Positions 49,185-61,193 are shown, counted from the stretch's first letter. The stretch: 64,000 nucleotides of DNA from Pseudomonas peradeniyensis (GCF_014268935.2 NZ_JABWRJ020000002.1:736001-800000), one strand, 5' to 3'. The notes: generated by a model not told the origin, from the letters alone. Translations and numbers: made by a program.

Positions 49185-49948
49185 GGCGGGTGATCAACGG
49201 GCTGGTGATCGTCGCGATCCTGGCGGCGGTGCTGGCGTCGTTCGCCTACCTGGAGCTGGACCTGGCAGCGGTTGTCGGCAGCGGCGGGCCGGCGCAGATG
49301 GGCGAATACGCGGCGCGTTTCCTGCACCCGGACCTGTCTGTGGCGCACCTGCGGGCAGTGGGGCAGGGCGCCCTGGAAACGTTGGCGATGTCGGGGATGG
49401 GGACGCTGCTGGCGATGCTGCTCGGCCTGTTGCTGGCGCTGCCGGCCGCCGGGCGCTTTGGCTGGCCGCTGCAGGGCGCTGCGCGCCTGCTGCTCAATGC
49501 GCTGCGGGCGATTCCGGAGCTGGTCTGGGCGGCGCTGACCGTGCTGGCGGCGGGCCTGGGGCCGAATGCCGGCACCCTGGCGCTGGCGCTGCACACCGCC
49601 GGGGTACTGGGGCGGCTGTTCGCCGAGGCGCTGGAGAATGCACCGCCGGAGCCTGCGGCGGCGATCCGCCTGCAGGGCGGCAGCCAGGTGGCGGCATTCT
49701 GTTTCGGCACGCTGCCCAACCTGTGGCCGCAATTGCTGGCGTACAGCCTGTATCGCTGGGAGAACAACATCCGCATGGCCAGCGTGCTGGGGTTCGTGGG
49801 GGCAGGCGGTCTGGGGCAGATGCTCTACGCGACCCTGAGCCTGTTCCAGGAGGCCCAGGCCAGCACGGTGATCATCGCCATGCTGTTGCTGGTGCTGCTG
49901 GTGGACGCCCTGAGCGATGTGCTGCGCCAGCGTTTCGTGCGCGCCTGA
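49181..49948 (+). CDS. PhnE-like ABC permease, second subunit
   Basis: 255 residues with [20 protein letters not shown] as first helix and the paralogous coupling region ENAPPEPAAAIRLQGGSQVA, then [19 protein letters not shown]. The ATG overlaps the stop of the first permease by four bases (ATGA); the open frame reaching back to 49004 is only read-through of that gene. Two different permeases form a heterodimeric channel. Confidence 0.9.
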   Translation: MRRVINGLVIVAILAAVLASFAYLELDLAAVVGSGGPAQMGEYAARFLHPDLSVAHLRAVGQGALETLAMSGMGTLLAMLLGLLLALPAAGRFGWPLQGAARLLLNALRAIPELVWAALTVLAAGLGPNAGTLALALHTAGVLGRLFAEALENAPPEPAAAIRLQGGSQVAAFCFGTLPNLWPQLLAYSLYRWENNIRMASVLGFVGAGGLGQMLYATLSLFQEAQASTVIIAMLLLVLLVDALSDVLRQRFVRA

Positions 49949-50242
49949 ACGGGCTTGATGCGCTACCTGATCTCTGACTGTAGTCCCGCTCAGGCCTCGC
50001 GCCAAGCCCTGTTCGTCAATCCGAAAAATAAACTTCACTAGAGCGTAAAAAGACTTTTTTCGGTCATGGTTTTTGCGGTATCAAGGAATCAGACAGCCGA
50101 ACCCTGCAGCACAGGTGGCGTCATCCACGCCCCTTTTGCCAGGTGAGCTTCCCGCCCGTAACGACGCGGATACGGGAAGAACGGCAGTCACTCTGCGGCG
50201 CAGCCGTTCGCGCCGTGTGGCTTTCACATAAGGTGAACGAGT

Positions 50243-51637
50243 ATGGATGACCAAGGACGCAACCCTTCCTCCAACCAGCCAATCCTGTATGTGCTCGATA
50301 CCAACGTCCTGATTCACGACCCCAATGCCCTGCTCAACTTCGAGGAGCACCACGTCGCCATACCGATGACGGTGCTGGAGGAACTCGACAAGCTCAAGAC
50401 CGGTAAACACACCATCGCCGCAGAATGTCGCCAGGCCATCCGCCTGATCGACCAGACCTTGGGCGACGCCTCGCCCAGCGATGTCGAGCAGGGCGTGCCG
50501 ATCCAGCGTGGCAAGAGTGGGCCCAAGGGTTTCCTGTCCATCCTCATGAGCACGCGCAACGAGCCAAATCGCCTGCTCCCCGAAAACCTCGCCGACAACA
50601 TCATCATCAACCAGCTGCTGGACCTGCGCGCCAAGCGCAAGGACCTCGACGTGGTGCTGGTGACCAAGGACATCAACATGCGCCTGAAGGCGCGTGCCTG
50701 CGGGATCGCCGCCGAGGACTACAGCACCGACCAACTGGTCGACGACGTGTCCTTGCTGTCCAAGGGCTACCACTCGGTCACAGGGTCGTTCTGGGACCGA
50801 GTGAGCAAGGTCGACACCCGTCAGGAACGTGGTCGCACCTGGCACCGGGTGCAACTGATCGACAACCTGCCGGCGGTGCACATCAACGAGTTCATCATCG
50901 ACGAACAAGGATTCGTCGGCTGGATCAAGGGCATCCGCAACGACGAGCTGCTGCTGCTCGACCTGCACCAGGAGCCGCTGCTGCACCAGGAAGCCTGGGG
51001 CCTCAAACCACGGGACATCCACCAGAGCCTGGCGCTGTTCGCCCTGCTCGACCCGGATATCCACCTGGTCAACCTGACCGGCGCCGCCGGCTCCGGCAAG
51101 ACCATCCTGGCGCTGGCCGCGGCCATCGAGCAGACCATGGTCAGCAAGCGCTACCGGCGCATCATCGCCACCCGCAGCGTGCAGGGGCTGGACCAGGAGA
51201 TCGGCTTCCTGCCGGGCACCGAGGCGGAGAAGATGGAGCCCTGGCTGGGCGCCATCACCGACAACCTCGAAGCGCTGCACATGGACGACGAGAGCACCCA
51301 CGGCAGCGTCGAGTACATCCTCGAGCGGGTACCGTTGCAGTTCAAGTCGCTGAACTACATCCGGGGTCGCAGCTTCCAGCAGAGCCTGATCCTCATCGAC
51401 GAGTGCCAGAACCTCACGCCGCACCAGATCAAGACCATCATCACCCGCGCGGGGAACGGGTCCAAGGTGGTCTGCCTGGGCAACCTGGCGCAGATCGACA
51501 CGCCGTACCTGTCGGCCACCAGCTCCGGGCTGACCTACCTGACCGAACGCTTCAAGGACTTCCCCCACGGCGTTCACATCACCCTGCAGGGCGTACCGCG
51601 CTCGGTGCTGGCCGAGTACGCCGAGTCGCACCTGTAA
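50243..51637 (+). CDS. PhoH2-type protein: PIN domain fused to PhoH ATPase
   Basis: 464 residues. N-terminal PIN nuclease domain (about 12-150): [31 protein letters not shown], and the acidic [15 protein letters not shown]-terminal PhoH domain (about 240-464): Walker [16 protein letters not shown], Walker [21 protein letters not shown]. PhoH2 proteins unwind and cleave RNA; some belong to toxin-antitoxin pairs, but no antitoxin gene is seen upstream here. In P. putida it lies before moaCDE, as here. Confidence 0.92.
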   Translation: MDDQGRNPSSNQPILYVLDTNVLIHDPNALLNFEEHHVAIPMTVLEELDKLKTGKHTIAAECRQAIRLIDQTLGDASPSDVEQGVPIQRGKSGPKGFLSILMSTRNEPNRLLPENLADNIIINQLLDLRAKRKDLDVVLVTKDINMRLKARACGIAAEDYSTDQLVDDVSLLSKGYHSVTGSFWDRVSKVDTRQERGRTWHRVQLIDNLPAVHINEFIIDEQGFVGWIKGIRNDELLLLDLHQEPLLHQEAWGLKPRDIHQSLALFALLDPDIHLVNLTGAAGSGKTILALAAAIEQTMVSKRYRRIIATRSVQGLDQEIGFLPGTEAEKMEPWLGAITDNLEALHMDDESTHGSVEYILERVPLQFKSLNYIRGRSFQQSLILIDECQNLTPHQIKTIITRAGNGSKVVCLGNLAQIDTPYLSATSSGLTYLTERFKDFPHGVHITLQGVPRSVLAEYAESHL

Positions 51638-51639
51638 CC

Positions 51640-51686
51640 CAAGCCCGCTCCCACGATTCGTCGTGGGAGCGGGCTTGCCCCGCGAT
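51640..51686. repeat. Compact inverted REP pair
   Basis: A shortened first copy (CCAAGCCCGCTCCCACGA) is followed after five bases by a full inverted copy ending at 51686. The REP starts three bases after the phoH2 stop and would form one long hairpin in the transcript end. Confidence 0.88.
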
Positions 51687-51758
51687 GCGCTGATCTGCCC
51701 TCTGCTCAAAGCTGACCTGCAGGTTTACACTCTGTATTCCCTACCCAGGAGCAGAGCA

Positions 51759-52229
51759 GTGCTGACTCATCTTGATTCCCAGGGGCGCGCCAACATGGTC
51801 GACGTCACTGAAAAGGCCGTGACCGCGCGCGAGGCGATTGCCGAGGCGCGGGTGCGCATGTTGCCGGACACCCTGCGCATGATCGTCGATGGCCAACACC
51901 CCAAGGGCGACGTGTTCGCCGTGGCGCGCATCGCCGGCATCCAGGCGGCGAAGAAGACCAGCGACCTGATCCCGCTGTGCCATCCGCTGATGCTCACCGG
52001 CGTCAAGGTCGAGCTGGCCGCCGAAGGCGAGGACGTGGTGCATATCGTCGCCCGCTGCAAGCTGGCCGGGCAGACCGGCGTCGAAATGGAGGCGCTCACC
52101 GCCGCCAGCGTCGCCGCGCTGACGATCTACGACATGTGCAAGGCGGTGGACAAGGGCATGGTCATCGAGCAGGTGCGCCTGCTGGAGAAGACCGGCGGCA
52201 AGAGCGGCCACTACAAGGTGGAGGGGTGA
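51759..52229 (+). CDS. moaC: Cyclic pyranopterin monophosphate synthase MoaC
   Basis: 156 residues. GTG start with AGGAG seven bases upstream. Hallmarks: [68 protein letters not shown] and the C-terminal KTGGKSGHY with catalytic Lys residues. Makes cPMP in molybdenum cofactor synthesis. Its stop overlaps the moaD start by one base. Confidence 0.96.
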   Translation: MLTHLDSQGRANMVDVTEKAVTAREAIAEARVRMLPDTLRMIVDGQHPKGDVFAVARIAGIQAAKKTSDLIPLCHPLMLTGVKVELAAEGEDVVHIVARCKLAGQTGVEMEALTAASVAALTIYDMCKAVDKGMVIEQVRLLEKTGGKSGHYKVEG

Positions 52230-52474
52230 TGAAGGTCAAGGTCATGTATTTCGCCCGCTACCGTGAGTTGCTGGGCGTCGACACCGAGCGTCTGGAAGGC
52301 GACTTCAAGGTGCTGGACGACGTGCGCCAGGCCCTGGTGGGCAAGGGCGGGCACTACGCGGTGCTGGCCGAGCAGAACCTGATGTGCGCCCGCAACGAAG
52401 AGCTGTGTCGGCTCGATGAGCCATTGGAAGAGGGTGACGAGATTGCGTTCTTCCCACCCGTGACTGGAGGTTGA
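52229..52474 (+). CDS. moaD: Molybdopterin synthase small subunit MoaD
   Basis: 81-residue ubiquitin-fold sulfur carrier beginning [16 protein letters not shown] and ending FFPPVTGG; the terminal Gly-Gly is thiocarboxylated and feeds MoaE. Middle gene of moaCDE. Confidence 0.95.
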   Translation: MKVKVMYFARYRELLGVDTERLEGDFKVLDDVRQALVGKGGHYAVLAEQNLMCARNEELCRLDEPLEEGDEIAFFPPVTGG

Positions 52475-52476
52475 TC

Positions 52477-52923
52477 GTGGCCGTACGTGTTCAGCAGGCG
52501 GCCTTCGACCCGGGCGCCGAGGTCAACGCCATGCATGCCGCCAATGTCGGCGTTGGCGCGGTGGTCGGCTTCGTCGGCTACGTGCGCGACTTCAATGATG
52601 GCCTGGACGTGGCCGGGATGTTCCTCGAGCACTACCCGGGGATGACCGAGAAGGCCCTGGCCAAGATCGTGGTCGAGGCCGAGCAGCGCTGGCCGTTGCT
52701 CAAGGTCGAGGTGCTGCACCGCATCGGCGCCCTGGAGCCGGGCGAGCCGATCGTCTTCGTCGGCGTGGCCAGCGCGCACCGCCAGGCAGCGTTCGATGCC
52801 TGCAACTTCATCATGGACTACCTGAAGACCCGGGCGCCGTTCTGGAAGAAGGAAAGCACCCAGGATGGGCCGCGCTGGGTGGAGGGGAAGCAGAGCGATC
52901 AGGATGCGGCGGGGCGCTGGTAA
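52477..52923 (+). CDS. moaE: Molybdopterin synthase large subunit MoaE
   Basis: 148 residues. GTG 52477 chosen because GGAGG lies six bases upstream; TTG 52471 overlaps the moaD stop. Seen: VGAVVGFVGYVRDFNDG, LEHYPGMTEKAL, HRIGALEPGE, VGVASAHRQAAF and FWKKE with the catalytic Lys. Converts cPMP to molybdopterin with MoaD. Confidence 0.95.
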   Translation: MAVRVQQAAFDPGAEVNAMHAANVGVGAVVGFVGYVRDFNDGLDVAGMFLEHYPGMTEKALAKIVVEAEQRWPLLKVEVLHRIGALEPGEPIVFVGVASAHRQAAFDACNFIMDYLKTRAPFWKKESTQDGPRWVEGKQSDQDAAGRW

Positions 52924-52943
52924 CTCCAGGTGCGAACCGCTTT

Positions 52944-53061
52944 TGTAGGAGCGGCCTTGTGTCGCGAAAGGGCCGCAAAGCGGCCCCAGGGTTTCAGCAT
53001 TGATGCAGAAAATGTCGGGGCCGCTGCGCGGCCCTTTCGCGACACAAGGCCGCTCCTACAG
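52944..53061. repeat. Paired REP elements, second sequence type
   Basis: TGTAGGAGCGGCCTTGTGTC starts the first copy and GACACAAGGCCGCTCCTACA ends the second; each carries an inner GGGCCGC-AAAG-CGGCCC-type hairpin. Sits between the convergent moaE and rhlB genes. Same type as the REP broken by the insertion sequence. Confidence 0.9.
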
Positions 53062-53081
53062 GGGGTAAGTGGCCTTTGAGA

Positions 53082-54548
53082 TCAATGATGCTTGCGCGGC
53101 ACCGGCTTCAACAGCTCATCCGGCGGCATCTCGCACTTGATCTTGCGCCCCAGCAGCTCTTCGATTGCCGGCAGCTGGTACGAATCGTCCTCGCCGGCAA
53201 AGCTGATCGACACACCACTGCTCCCCGCACGGCCGGTACGGCCGATGCGGTGCACGTAGTCGTCCGGATCTTCCGGCAGGGTGAAGTTGATCACGTGGCT
53301 GATGCCGTCGATATGGATACCGCGCCCGGCCACGTCGGTGGCCACCAGCACGCTGATGCGCCCCTCGCGGAAGTTCTCCAGGGTGCGGATGCGCTTGTGC
53401 TGCGGCACGTCGCCCGACAGCTGGGCGGCGTTGATGCCGTCGCGCACCAGTTTTTCCTCGATGCGCCGCACTTCGTCCTTGCGGTTGGCAAACACCATCA
53501 CCCGTTCCCACTTGTTCTGCGTGACCAGGTTGTACAGCAGCTTGTACTTGTCGCTGCCGGCCACGGCATAGACGTGCTGCTCGACGGTCTCGCTGGCGAC
53601 GTTCTCCGGCTCGATCTCGACGATGGCCGGGTCGGTGGTCCACTGCTTGGCCAGGTTCATCACGTCGTCGGTGAAGGTGGCGGAGAACAGCAGGGTCTGG
53701 CGCTCGCTCTTCGGCGGGGTCTGGCGGATGATCTGGCGGACCTGGGGGATGAAGCCCATGTCGAGCATGCGGTCGGCCTCGTCCAGCACCAGCACCTCGA
53801 CCATGTCCAGGTGCACCTCGCCGCGCTGGTTGAAGTCCAGCAGGCGGCCGGGGGTGGCCACCAGGATGTCGCAGTGGCGGGCCTCCAGCGATTTCAGCTG
53901 CTTGTCGAAGTCCATGCCGCCGACGAAGCTCATCACGTTCAGGCCGCTGTACTTGGTCAGGGCCTGGGCATCCTTGGCGATCTGTACCACCAGCTCGCGG
54001 GTCGGGGCGATGATCAGCGCCCGCGGCTCGCCCATGTAGCGTTCCTTGGGCGGCGGCACCTGCTGCAACTGCGAGATGATCGAGATCAGGAACGCGGCGG
54101 TCTTGCCGGTGCCGGTCTGGGCCCGGCCGATGGCGTCCTGGCCACGCAGGGTGTGGCCCAGGACCTGGGCTTGGATCGGCGTGCAGTAGGGGAAGCCGAG
54201 GTCGTGGATGGCGTGCATCAGCTCGTTGGAGAGCTTGAAGTCGTGGAAGCGGGTCTTGCCTTCCTGCGGCTCGACCACGAAGTCCTCGGGCTTCCACAGG
54301 CTGGCCTGGGGCTTGGGCTTGCGTTCGCGGCGCGGCTTGTCCCGGGCGGGCTGCTCGGCGCGCGGCTGTTCGGCGGATTGGGGCTCGGCCTGTGGTTTTG
54401 CCGCGGCCCTGGGCTTGGCGTGCTGGCGCGCTGGCGCCTTCTCGACAGGCGGTTGCGCGGCCGGCGCGGGCGGGGTCACGGCGACGGGCTCGGCGGCCTG
54501 CGGCGCGGCGTCTCCCTTGGCGAATATTTTCTTGAGTGCCTTGAGCAC
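53082..54548 (-). CDS. rhlB: DEAD-box ATP-dependent RNA helicase RhlB
   Basis: 488 residues. Residues 1-95 are a Pro/Ala/Lys/Arg-rich disordered extension absent from the E. coli enzyme. The helicase core has the Q motif ([10 protein letters not shown]), motif I AQTGTGKT, Ia [32 protein letters not shown] and [10 protein letters not shown]. RhlB unwinds RNA in degradosome-like complexes. GTG start at 54548 in frame with [11 protein letters not shown]. Convergent with moaE. Confidence 0.94.
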   Translation of the reverse strand: MLKALKKIFAKGDAAPQAAEPVAVTPPAPAAQPPVEKAPARQHAKPRAAAKPQAEPQSAEQPRAEQPARDKPRRERKPKPQASLWKPEDFVVEPQEGKTRFHDFKLSNELMHAIHDLGFPYCTPIQAQVLGHTLRGQDAIGRAQTGTGKTAAFLISIISQLQQVPPPKERYMGEPRALIIAPTRELVVQIAKDAQALTKYSGLNVMSFVGGMDFDKQLKSLEARHCDILVATPGRLLDFNQRGEVHLDMVEVLVLDEADRMLDMGFIPQVRQIIRQTPPKSERQTLLFSATFTDDVMNLAKQWTTDPAIVEIEPENVASETVEQHVYAVAGSDKYKLLYNLVTQNKWERVMVFANRKDEVRRIEEKLVRDGINAAQLSGDVPQHKRIRTLENFREGRISVLVATDVAGRGIHIDGISHVINFTLPEDPDDYVHRIGRTGRAGSSGVSISFAGEDDSYQLPAIEELLGRKIKCEMPPDELLKPVPRKHH

Positions 54549-54640
54549 GGTCGTCTCGTCAACTGGTTAAGGAATGTACGCCGGGCAGTGTAATGCAAGA
54601 ATCGGGCGCGGCGTAGTGCAATGCATGACGGGCTACAGGG

Positions 54641-55324
<684 letters not shown>

Positions 55325-55433
55325 TTATGTAGTGCGTAAAAAGAAGGCATTGGAGGTTAATGCCAGAAAAAGATGTCGCAACTCTACAACTTTTACTACT
55401 TGACTACCGCTTAATCACTTAAGCCTTCGACTG

Positions 55434-55449
55434 TGGTACGCCCTTTGCT
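55434..55449 (+). promoter_or_regulatory. Sigma-54 promoter of aapJQMP
   Basis: TGGTACGCCCTTTGCT matches TGGCACG-N4-TTGCT at all but one base, with exact GG-N10-GC spacing. It lies about 185 bases before the aapJ start in the 335-base divergent region. Amino-acid uptake operons of Pseudomonas are often controlled by sigma-54 with NtrC or AauR-type activators; no activator site was recognised. Confidence 0.8.
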
Positions 55450-55632
55450 ACGTCCTTGCCATGCGAAGAGGTGGACCGGTCGCGGTAACACCCCTCGTGT
55501 GGATCGAAGGCTGTCATAGAACAGCCCATTGCGCCAATTGACCCAAAAACAAGCCAACAAGGGGTCGGATGCGCCTCATAAGGGTGCGGTGCAATTCCGG
55601 CTCATACAACAAGAGCGATTTGGAGGTTGTTG

Positions 55633-56661
55633 ATGAAGATGTTGAAAACCACCCTGGCCGTCCTGACCGCCGCCGCCGCGCTGGGCGCCACCAGCTTCGC
55701 CCAGGCCGGCGCCACCCTCGACGCGGTGAAGAAGAAGGGCTTCGTCCAGTGTGGCGTGAGCGATGGTCTTCCAGGCTTCTCTGTACCGGACGCGCAAGGC
55801 AAGATCGTCGGCATCGACGCCGATGTGTGCCGCGCCGTGGCCGCCGCGGTGTTCGGTGACGCGACCAAGGTCAAGTTCAGCCAGCTCAACGCCAAGGAGC
55901 GCTTCACCGCGCTGCAGTCCGGCGAAGTCGACGTGCTGTCGCGCAACACCACCTGGACCAGCTCGCGCGATGCCGGCATGGGCCTGGTGTTCGCCGGTGT
56001 CACCTACTACGACGGCGTCGGCTTCCTCGCCAACAAGAAACTCGGCGTCTCCAGCGCCAAGGAACTCGACGGCGCGACCATCTGCATCCAGGCTGGTACC
56101 ACCACCGAGCTGAACGTCTCCGACTACTTCCGCGCCAATGGGCTGAAGTACACCCCGATCACCTTCGACACCTCCGACGAAAGCGCCAAGTCGCTGGAGT
56201 CCGGCCGTTGCGACGTGCTGACCTCCGACAAGTCGCAGCTGTTCGCCCAGCGTTCCAAGCTGGCCGCGCCGACCGAGTACGTGGTGCTGCCGGAAACCAT
56301 CTCCAAGGAGCCGCTGGGCCCGGTGGTACGCAAGGGCGACGAGGAGTGGTTCAGCATCGTCAAGTGGACCCTGTTCGCCATGCTCAATGCCGAAGAGGCC
56401 GGCGTCACCTCGAAGAACGTCGAGGCCGAGGCCAAGTCCACCAAGAATCCTGACGTCGCCCGCCTGCTGGGCGCCGATGGTGAGTACGGCAAGGACCTCA
56501 AGCTGCCCAAGGACTGGGTAGTGCAGATCGTCAAGCAAGTCGGCAACTATGGCGAAGTGTTCGAGAAGAACCTGGGCCAGAGCACCGACCTGAAGATCGA
56601 CCGTGGCATGAACGCCCTGTGGAACAACGGCGGCATCCAGTACGCGCCACCGGTGCGCTGA
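55633..56661 (+). CDS. aapJ: General L-amino-acid ABC transporter substrate-binding protein AapJ
   Basis: 342 residues with signal peptide (TTLAVLTAAAALGATSFAQA|GATL). PBP family 3 fold: KKGFVQCGVSDGLPGFSVPD, VDVLSRNTTWTSSRDAGMGL, GRCDVLTSDKSQLFAQRSKL. The large size (about 340 against 250) is typical of AapJ/BztA. ATG 55633 has GGAGG six bases upstream. Binds a broad range of polar L-amino acids in the periplasm. A 13-bp stem-loop follows the gene and may let it be made in excess over the permeases. Confidence 0.95.
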   Translation: MKMLKTTLAVLTAAAALGATSFAQAGATLDAVKKKGFVQCGVSDGLPGFSVPDAQGKIVGIDADVCRAVAAAVFGDATKVKFSQLNAKERFTALQSGEVDVLSRNTTWTSSRDAGMGLVFAGVTYYDGVGFLANKKLGVSSAKELDGATICIQAGTTTELNVSDYFRANGLKYTPITFDTSDESAKSLESGRCDVLTSDKSQLFAQRSKLAAPTEYVVLPETISKEPLGPVVRKGDEEWFSIVKWTLFAMLNAEEAGVTSKNVEAEAKSTKNPDVARLLGADGEYGKDLKLPKDWVVQIVKQVGNYGEVFEKNLGQSTDLKIDRGMNALWNNGGIQYAPPVR

Positions 56662-56668
56662 TGGTTGC

Positions 56669-56697
56669 ACCCGCGGCGGCATCCTGCCGCCGCGGGT
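56669..56697 (+). terminator. Intercistronic stem-loop after aapJ
   Basis: A perfect 13-bp stem (ACCCGCGGCGGCA and complement) with three-base loop in the 66-base gap to aapQ, without a T tract. More likely a 3'-end stabiliser or partial attenuator than a full terminator. Confidence 0.7.
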
Positions 56698-56727
56698 CGT
56701 TCGAATCCCTTCTTTTCGGGGCACTTC

Positions 56728-57906
56728 ATGCAAAATCAAATCGGCGCACGGAAAGGGTTTTCCCTTAGTGATCCACGTGTGCGCGCGTGGCTGTTCCAGA
56801 TCCTCACGGTGCTCTTCGTGGTGGGCCTGGGCTGGTACCTGTTCCACAATACGCAGACCAACCTGCAGCACCGGGGCATCACCTCGGGCTTCGATTTCCT
56901 CGAGCGCAGCGCCGGCTTCGGCATCGCCCAGCACCTGATCCCCTACGTGGAATCGGACAGCTACGCCCGGGTGTTCGTCATCGGCCTGCTCAACACCCTG
57001 CTGGTGACCTTCATCGGCATCATCCTGGCGACGCTGCTGGGCTTCATCATCGGCGTGGCGCGGCTGTCACCGAACTGGATGATCAACAAGCTGGCAACGG
57101 TGTACGTGGAGACCTTCCGCAACATTCCGCCGCTGCTGCAGATCCTGTTCTGGTACTTCGCCGTGTTCCTGACCCTGCCGGGGCCACGGGGCAGCATCAA
57201 CATCGACGATACCTTCTTCATCAGCAACCGCGGCCTGAACATGCCCGGCGCCTCGATGGCCGAGGGCTTCTGGCCGTTCGTCATCGCGCTGGCGCTGGCG
57301 ATCGTCGCCATCGCGGTGATGGTGCGTTTCGCCAACAAGCGTTTCGACGAAACCGGCGAGCCGTTCCACAAGTTCTGGGTCGGCCTGCTGCTGTTCATCG
57401 GCATCCCCGGCGTCTGCGCGCTGCTGTTCGGCAGCCCGGTGCACTGGGAAGTGCCGCAGCTCAAGGGCTTCAACTTCGTCGGTGGCTGGGTGCTGATCCC
57501 CGAGCTGCTGGCGCTGACCCTGGCGCTGACCATCTACACCGCGGCGTTCATCGCCGAGATCGTGCGTTCCGGCATCCGCTCGGTCAGCCACGGCCAGACC
57601 GAGGCGGCCCGCTCGCTGGGCCTGCGCGAAGGCCCGACGCTGCGCAAGGTGATCATTCCCCAGGCGTTGCGGGTGATCATTCCGCCGCTGACCAGCCAGT
57701 ACCTGAACCTGGCGAAGAACTCGTCGCTGGCCGCCGGTATCGGCTACCCGGAGATGGTCTCGCTGTTCGCCGGTACCGTGCTCAACCAGACCGGCCAGGC
57801 CATCGAGGTGATCGCCATCACCATGAGCGTCTATCTCGCCATCAGCATCAGCATTTCGCTGCTGATGAACTGGTACAACAAGCGCATTGCGCTGATCGAG
57901 CGGTGA
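56728..57906 (+). CDS. aapQ: General L-amino-acid ABC transporter permease AapQ
   Basis: 392-residue HisM-type permease with the long N-terminal half characteristic of AapQ/BztB. Coupling motif region HGQTEAARSLGLREGPTLRK, then IIPQALRVIIPPLTSQYLNL. The ATG 56728 start (MQNQIGARKGFSLSDPRVRA) is the family start. Forms the channel with AapM. Confidence 0.94.
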   Translation: MQNQIGARKGFSLSDPRVRAWLFQILTVLFVVGLGWYLFHNTQTNLQHRGITSGFDFLERSAGFGIAQHLIPYVESDSYARVFVIGLLNTLLVTFIGIILATLLGFIIGVARLSPNWMINKLATVYVETFRNIPPLLQILFWYFAVFLTLPGPRGSINIDDTFFISNRGLNMPGASMAEGFWPFVIALALAIVAIAVMVRFANKRFDETGEPFHKFWVGLLLFIGIPGVCALLFGSPVHWEVPQLKGFNFVGGWVLIPELLALTLALTIYTAAFIAEIVRSGIRSVSHGQTEAARSLGLREGPTLRKVIIPQALRVIIPPLTSQYLNLAKNSSLAAGIGYPEMVSLFAGTVLNQTGQAIEVIAITMSVYLAISISISLLMNWYNKRIALIER

Positions 57907-57916
57907 GGGTACTTCC

Positions 57917-59014
57917 GTGACAGCCCATGTTTTCAAACCCGACATGCCGCCACCGGTGAAGACCGTTGGCGTGCTCGCCTGGATGCGGGCCAACCTGTTC
58001 TCCAGCTGGCTCAACACCCTGCTGACATTGTTCGCCCTGTACCTGGTCTGGCTGATCGTGCCGCCGCTGGTGCAGTGGGCGTTCATCGACGCCAACTGGG
58101 TCGGCACCACCCGCGCCGACTGCACCAAGGAGGGCGCCTGCTGGGTGTTCATCCAGCAGCGCTTCGGCCAGTTCATGTACGGCTACTACCCGGCGGAACT
58201 GCGCTGGCGCGTCGACCTGACCGTGTGGCTCGCCGTGCTCGGCGCAGCGCCCTTGTTCATCAAGCGCTTCCCGCGCAAGGCCGTGTACGGCCTGGGCTTC
58301 CTGGTGTTGTACCCGATCCTCGCCTACATCCTGCTGCATGGCGGCGCGCTGGGCCTGGACACGGTGCCCACCAGCCAGTGGGGCGGCCTGATGCTGACCC
58401 TGGTGATCGCCACGGTCGGTATCGTCGGCGCCTTGCCACTGGGCATCCTGCTGGCGCTGGGGCGTCGTTCGAACATGCCGGCGGTGAAGGTGGTCTGCGT
58501 GACCTTCATCGAGTTCTGGCGCGGCGTGCCGCTGATCACCGTGCTGTTCATGTCCTCGGTGATGCTGCCGCTGTTCCTGCCCGAGGGCATGAGCTTCGAC
58601 AAGCTGCTGCGGGCGATGATCGGCGTGATCCTGTTCCAGTCGGCGTACATCGCCGAGGTGGTGCGTGGCGGCCTGCAGGCCATCCCCAAGGGCCAGTACG
58701 AAGCCGCCGCGGCCATGGGCCTGGGCTACTGGCGGGCGATGGGCCTGGTGATCCTGCCCCAGGCGCTCAAGCTGGTGATCCCCGGCATCGTCAACACCTT
58801 CATCGCCCTGTTCAAGGACACCAGCCTGGTGATCATCATCGGCCTGTTCGACCTGCTCAACAGCGTCAAGCAGGCAGCGGCTGACCCGGCCTGGCTGGGC
58901 ATGGCCACCGAGGGCTACGTGTTCGCCGCCCTGGTGTTCTGGATTTTCTGTTTCGGTATGTCCCGCTACTCCATGCACCTGGAGCGCAAGCTGGACACTG
59001 GCCACAAGCGTTAG
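57917..59014 (+). CDS. aapM: General L-amino-acid ABC transporter permease AapM
   Basis: 365-residue permease; the periplasmic insert holds [11 protein letters not shown]. Coupling motif [20 protein letters not shown], then [20 protein letters not shown] and [20 protein letters not shown] start eleven bases after the aapQ stop, with GAGGG upstream. Confidence 0.94.
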   Translation: MTAHVFKPDMPPPVKTVGVLAWMRANLFSSWLNTLLTLFALYLVWLIVPPLVQWAFIDANWVGTTRADCTKEGACWVFIQQRFGQFMYGYYPAELRWRVDLTVWLAVLGAAPLFIKRFPRKAVYGLGFLVLYPILAYILLHGGALGLDTVPTSQWGGLMLTLVIATVGIVGALPLGILLALGRRSNMPAVKVVCVTFIEFWRGVPLITVLFMSSVMLPLFLPEGMSFDKLLRAMIGVILFQSAYIAEVVRGGLQAIPKGQYEAAAAMGLGYWRAMGLVILPQALKLVIPGIVNTFIALFKDTSLVIIIGLFDLLNSVKQAAADPAWLGMATEGYVFAALVFWIFCFGMSRYSMHLERKLDTGHKR

Positions 59015-59024
59015 GAGTTTCGAA

Positions 59025-59789
59025 ATGAGTGAAGCGATCAAGCAGCCTGCCGGCCCCGAAGGCATCATCCAGATGCAGGGCGTGAACAAGTGGTACGGCC
59101 AGTTCCATGTGCTCAAGGACATCAACCTGAACGTGCGCCAGGGCGAGCGTATCGTCCTGTGCGGGCCGTCCGGCTCGGGCAAGTCGACCACCATCCGCTG
59201 CCTCAACCGCCTGGAGGAGCACCAGCAGGGGCGCATCGTCGTCGATGGCGTGGAGCTTACCAACGACCTCAAGCAGATCGAGGCGATCCGCCGCGAGGTG
59301 GGCATGGTGTTCCAGCACTTCAACCTGTTCCCGCACCTGACAATCCTGGAGAACTGCACCCTGGCGCCGATGTGGGTGCGCAAGCTGCCGCGGCGCAAGG
59401 CCGAGGAAATCGCCATGCACTTCCTCGAGCGCGTGCGCATTCCGGAGCAGGCGCACAAGTACCCGGGGCAGTTGTCCGGTGGTCAACAGCAGCGGGTGGC
59501 GATTGCCCGGGCGCTGTGCATGAAGCCGAAGATCATGCTGTTCGACGAGCCGACTTCGGCGCTGGACCCGGAGATGGTCAAGGAGGTGCTCGACACCATG
59601 GTCAGCCTGGCCGAAGACGGCATGACCATGCTCTGCGTGACCCACGAGATGGGCTTTGCCCGCACCGTGGCGAACCGGGTGATCTTCATGGACAAGGGGG
59701 AGATCGTCGAGCAGGCCGCGCCGGATGACTTCTTCGACCGGCCGCGCAGTGATCGGACCAAGCTGTTCCTGAGCCAGATCCTGCATTGA
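59025..59789 (+). CDS. aapP: General L-amino-acid ABC transporter ATP-binding protein AapP
   Basis: 254 residues. Walker [18 protein letters not shown]-loop [12 protein letters not shown], signature [20 protein letters not shown], Walker [18 protein letters not shown]-loop [10 protein letters not shown]. Last gene of aapJQMP, ten bases after aapM. Confidence 0.96.
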   Translation: MSEAIKQPAGPEGIIQMQGVNKWYGQFHVLKDINLNVRQGERIVLCGPSGSGKSTTIRCLNRLEEHQQGRIVVDGVELTNDLKQIEAIRREVGMVFQHFNLFPHLTILENCTLAPMWVRKLPRRKAEEIAMHFLERVRIPEQAHKYPGQLSGGQQQRVAIARALCMKPKIMLFDEPTSALDPEMVKEVLDTMVSLAEDGMTMLCVTHEMGFARTVANRVIFMDKGEIVEQAAPDDFFDRPRSDRTKLFLSQILH

Positions 59790-59796
59790 TGCAATC

Positions 59797-59815
59797 GGGG
59801 CCGCAAAGCGGCCCC
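59797..59815. terminator. Hairpin between convergent aapP and algW
   Basis: GGGGCCGCAAAGCGGCCCC forms a perfect 8-bp stem with a three-base loop, seven bases after the aapP stop and eleven before the algW stop. There is no T tract on the plus strand, so termination is plausible but not certain. Confidence 0.55.
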
Positions 59816-59826
59816 TGATCCAAGCC

Positions 59827-60987
<1,161 letters not shown>

Positions 60988-61126
60988 GAATGAATCCTGG
61001 GAGTAGGGCGGGGGCCATGTCAGTTCGGCCCGGGGCGAGCGCGCGCGATCATACACGTGAATACAACGATCAGCGATGGCTGGGATCCCCCAGGCGACTG
61101 CCGCCGGTTCCCCCGAAACCGGCGAC

Positions 61127-61154
61127 GGCCCATAATGGCGGCCATTATAGGGCC
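61127..61154. promoter_or_regulatory. 28-bp near-palindrome between algW and the nif3-like gene
   Basis: GGCCCATAATGGCGGCCATT continues to ATAGGGCC. The minus strand reads CCTATAATGG, containing a consensus -10 TATAAT that could serve algW. The symmetry suggests an operator or overlapping divergent promoters. Confidence 0.45.
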
Positions 61155-61193
61155 TCGCGCCCTGTCGCAACGCCGAATTCGAGGAGATTTTTC

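Noticed and set aside
50243..51637. PhoH2 as the toxin part of a VapBC-like pair
   Set aside because: The PIN-PhoH fusion fits, but the 294 bases upstream contain no antitoxin-like gene, so only the protein family is annotated.
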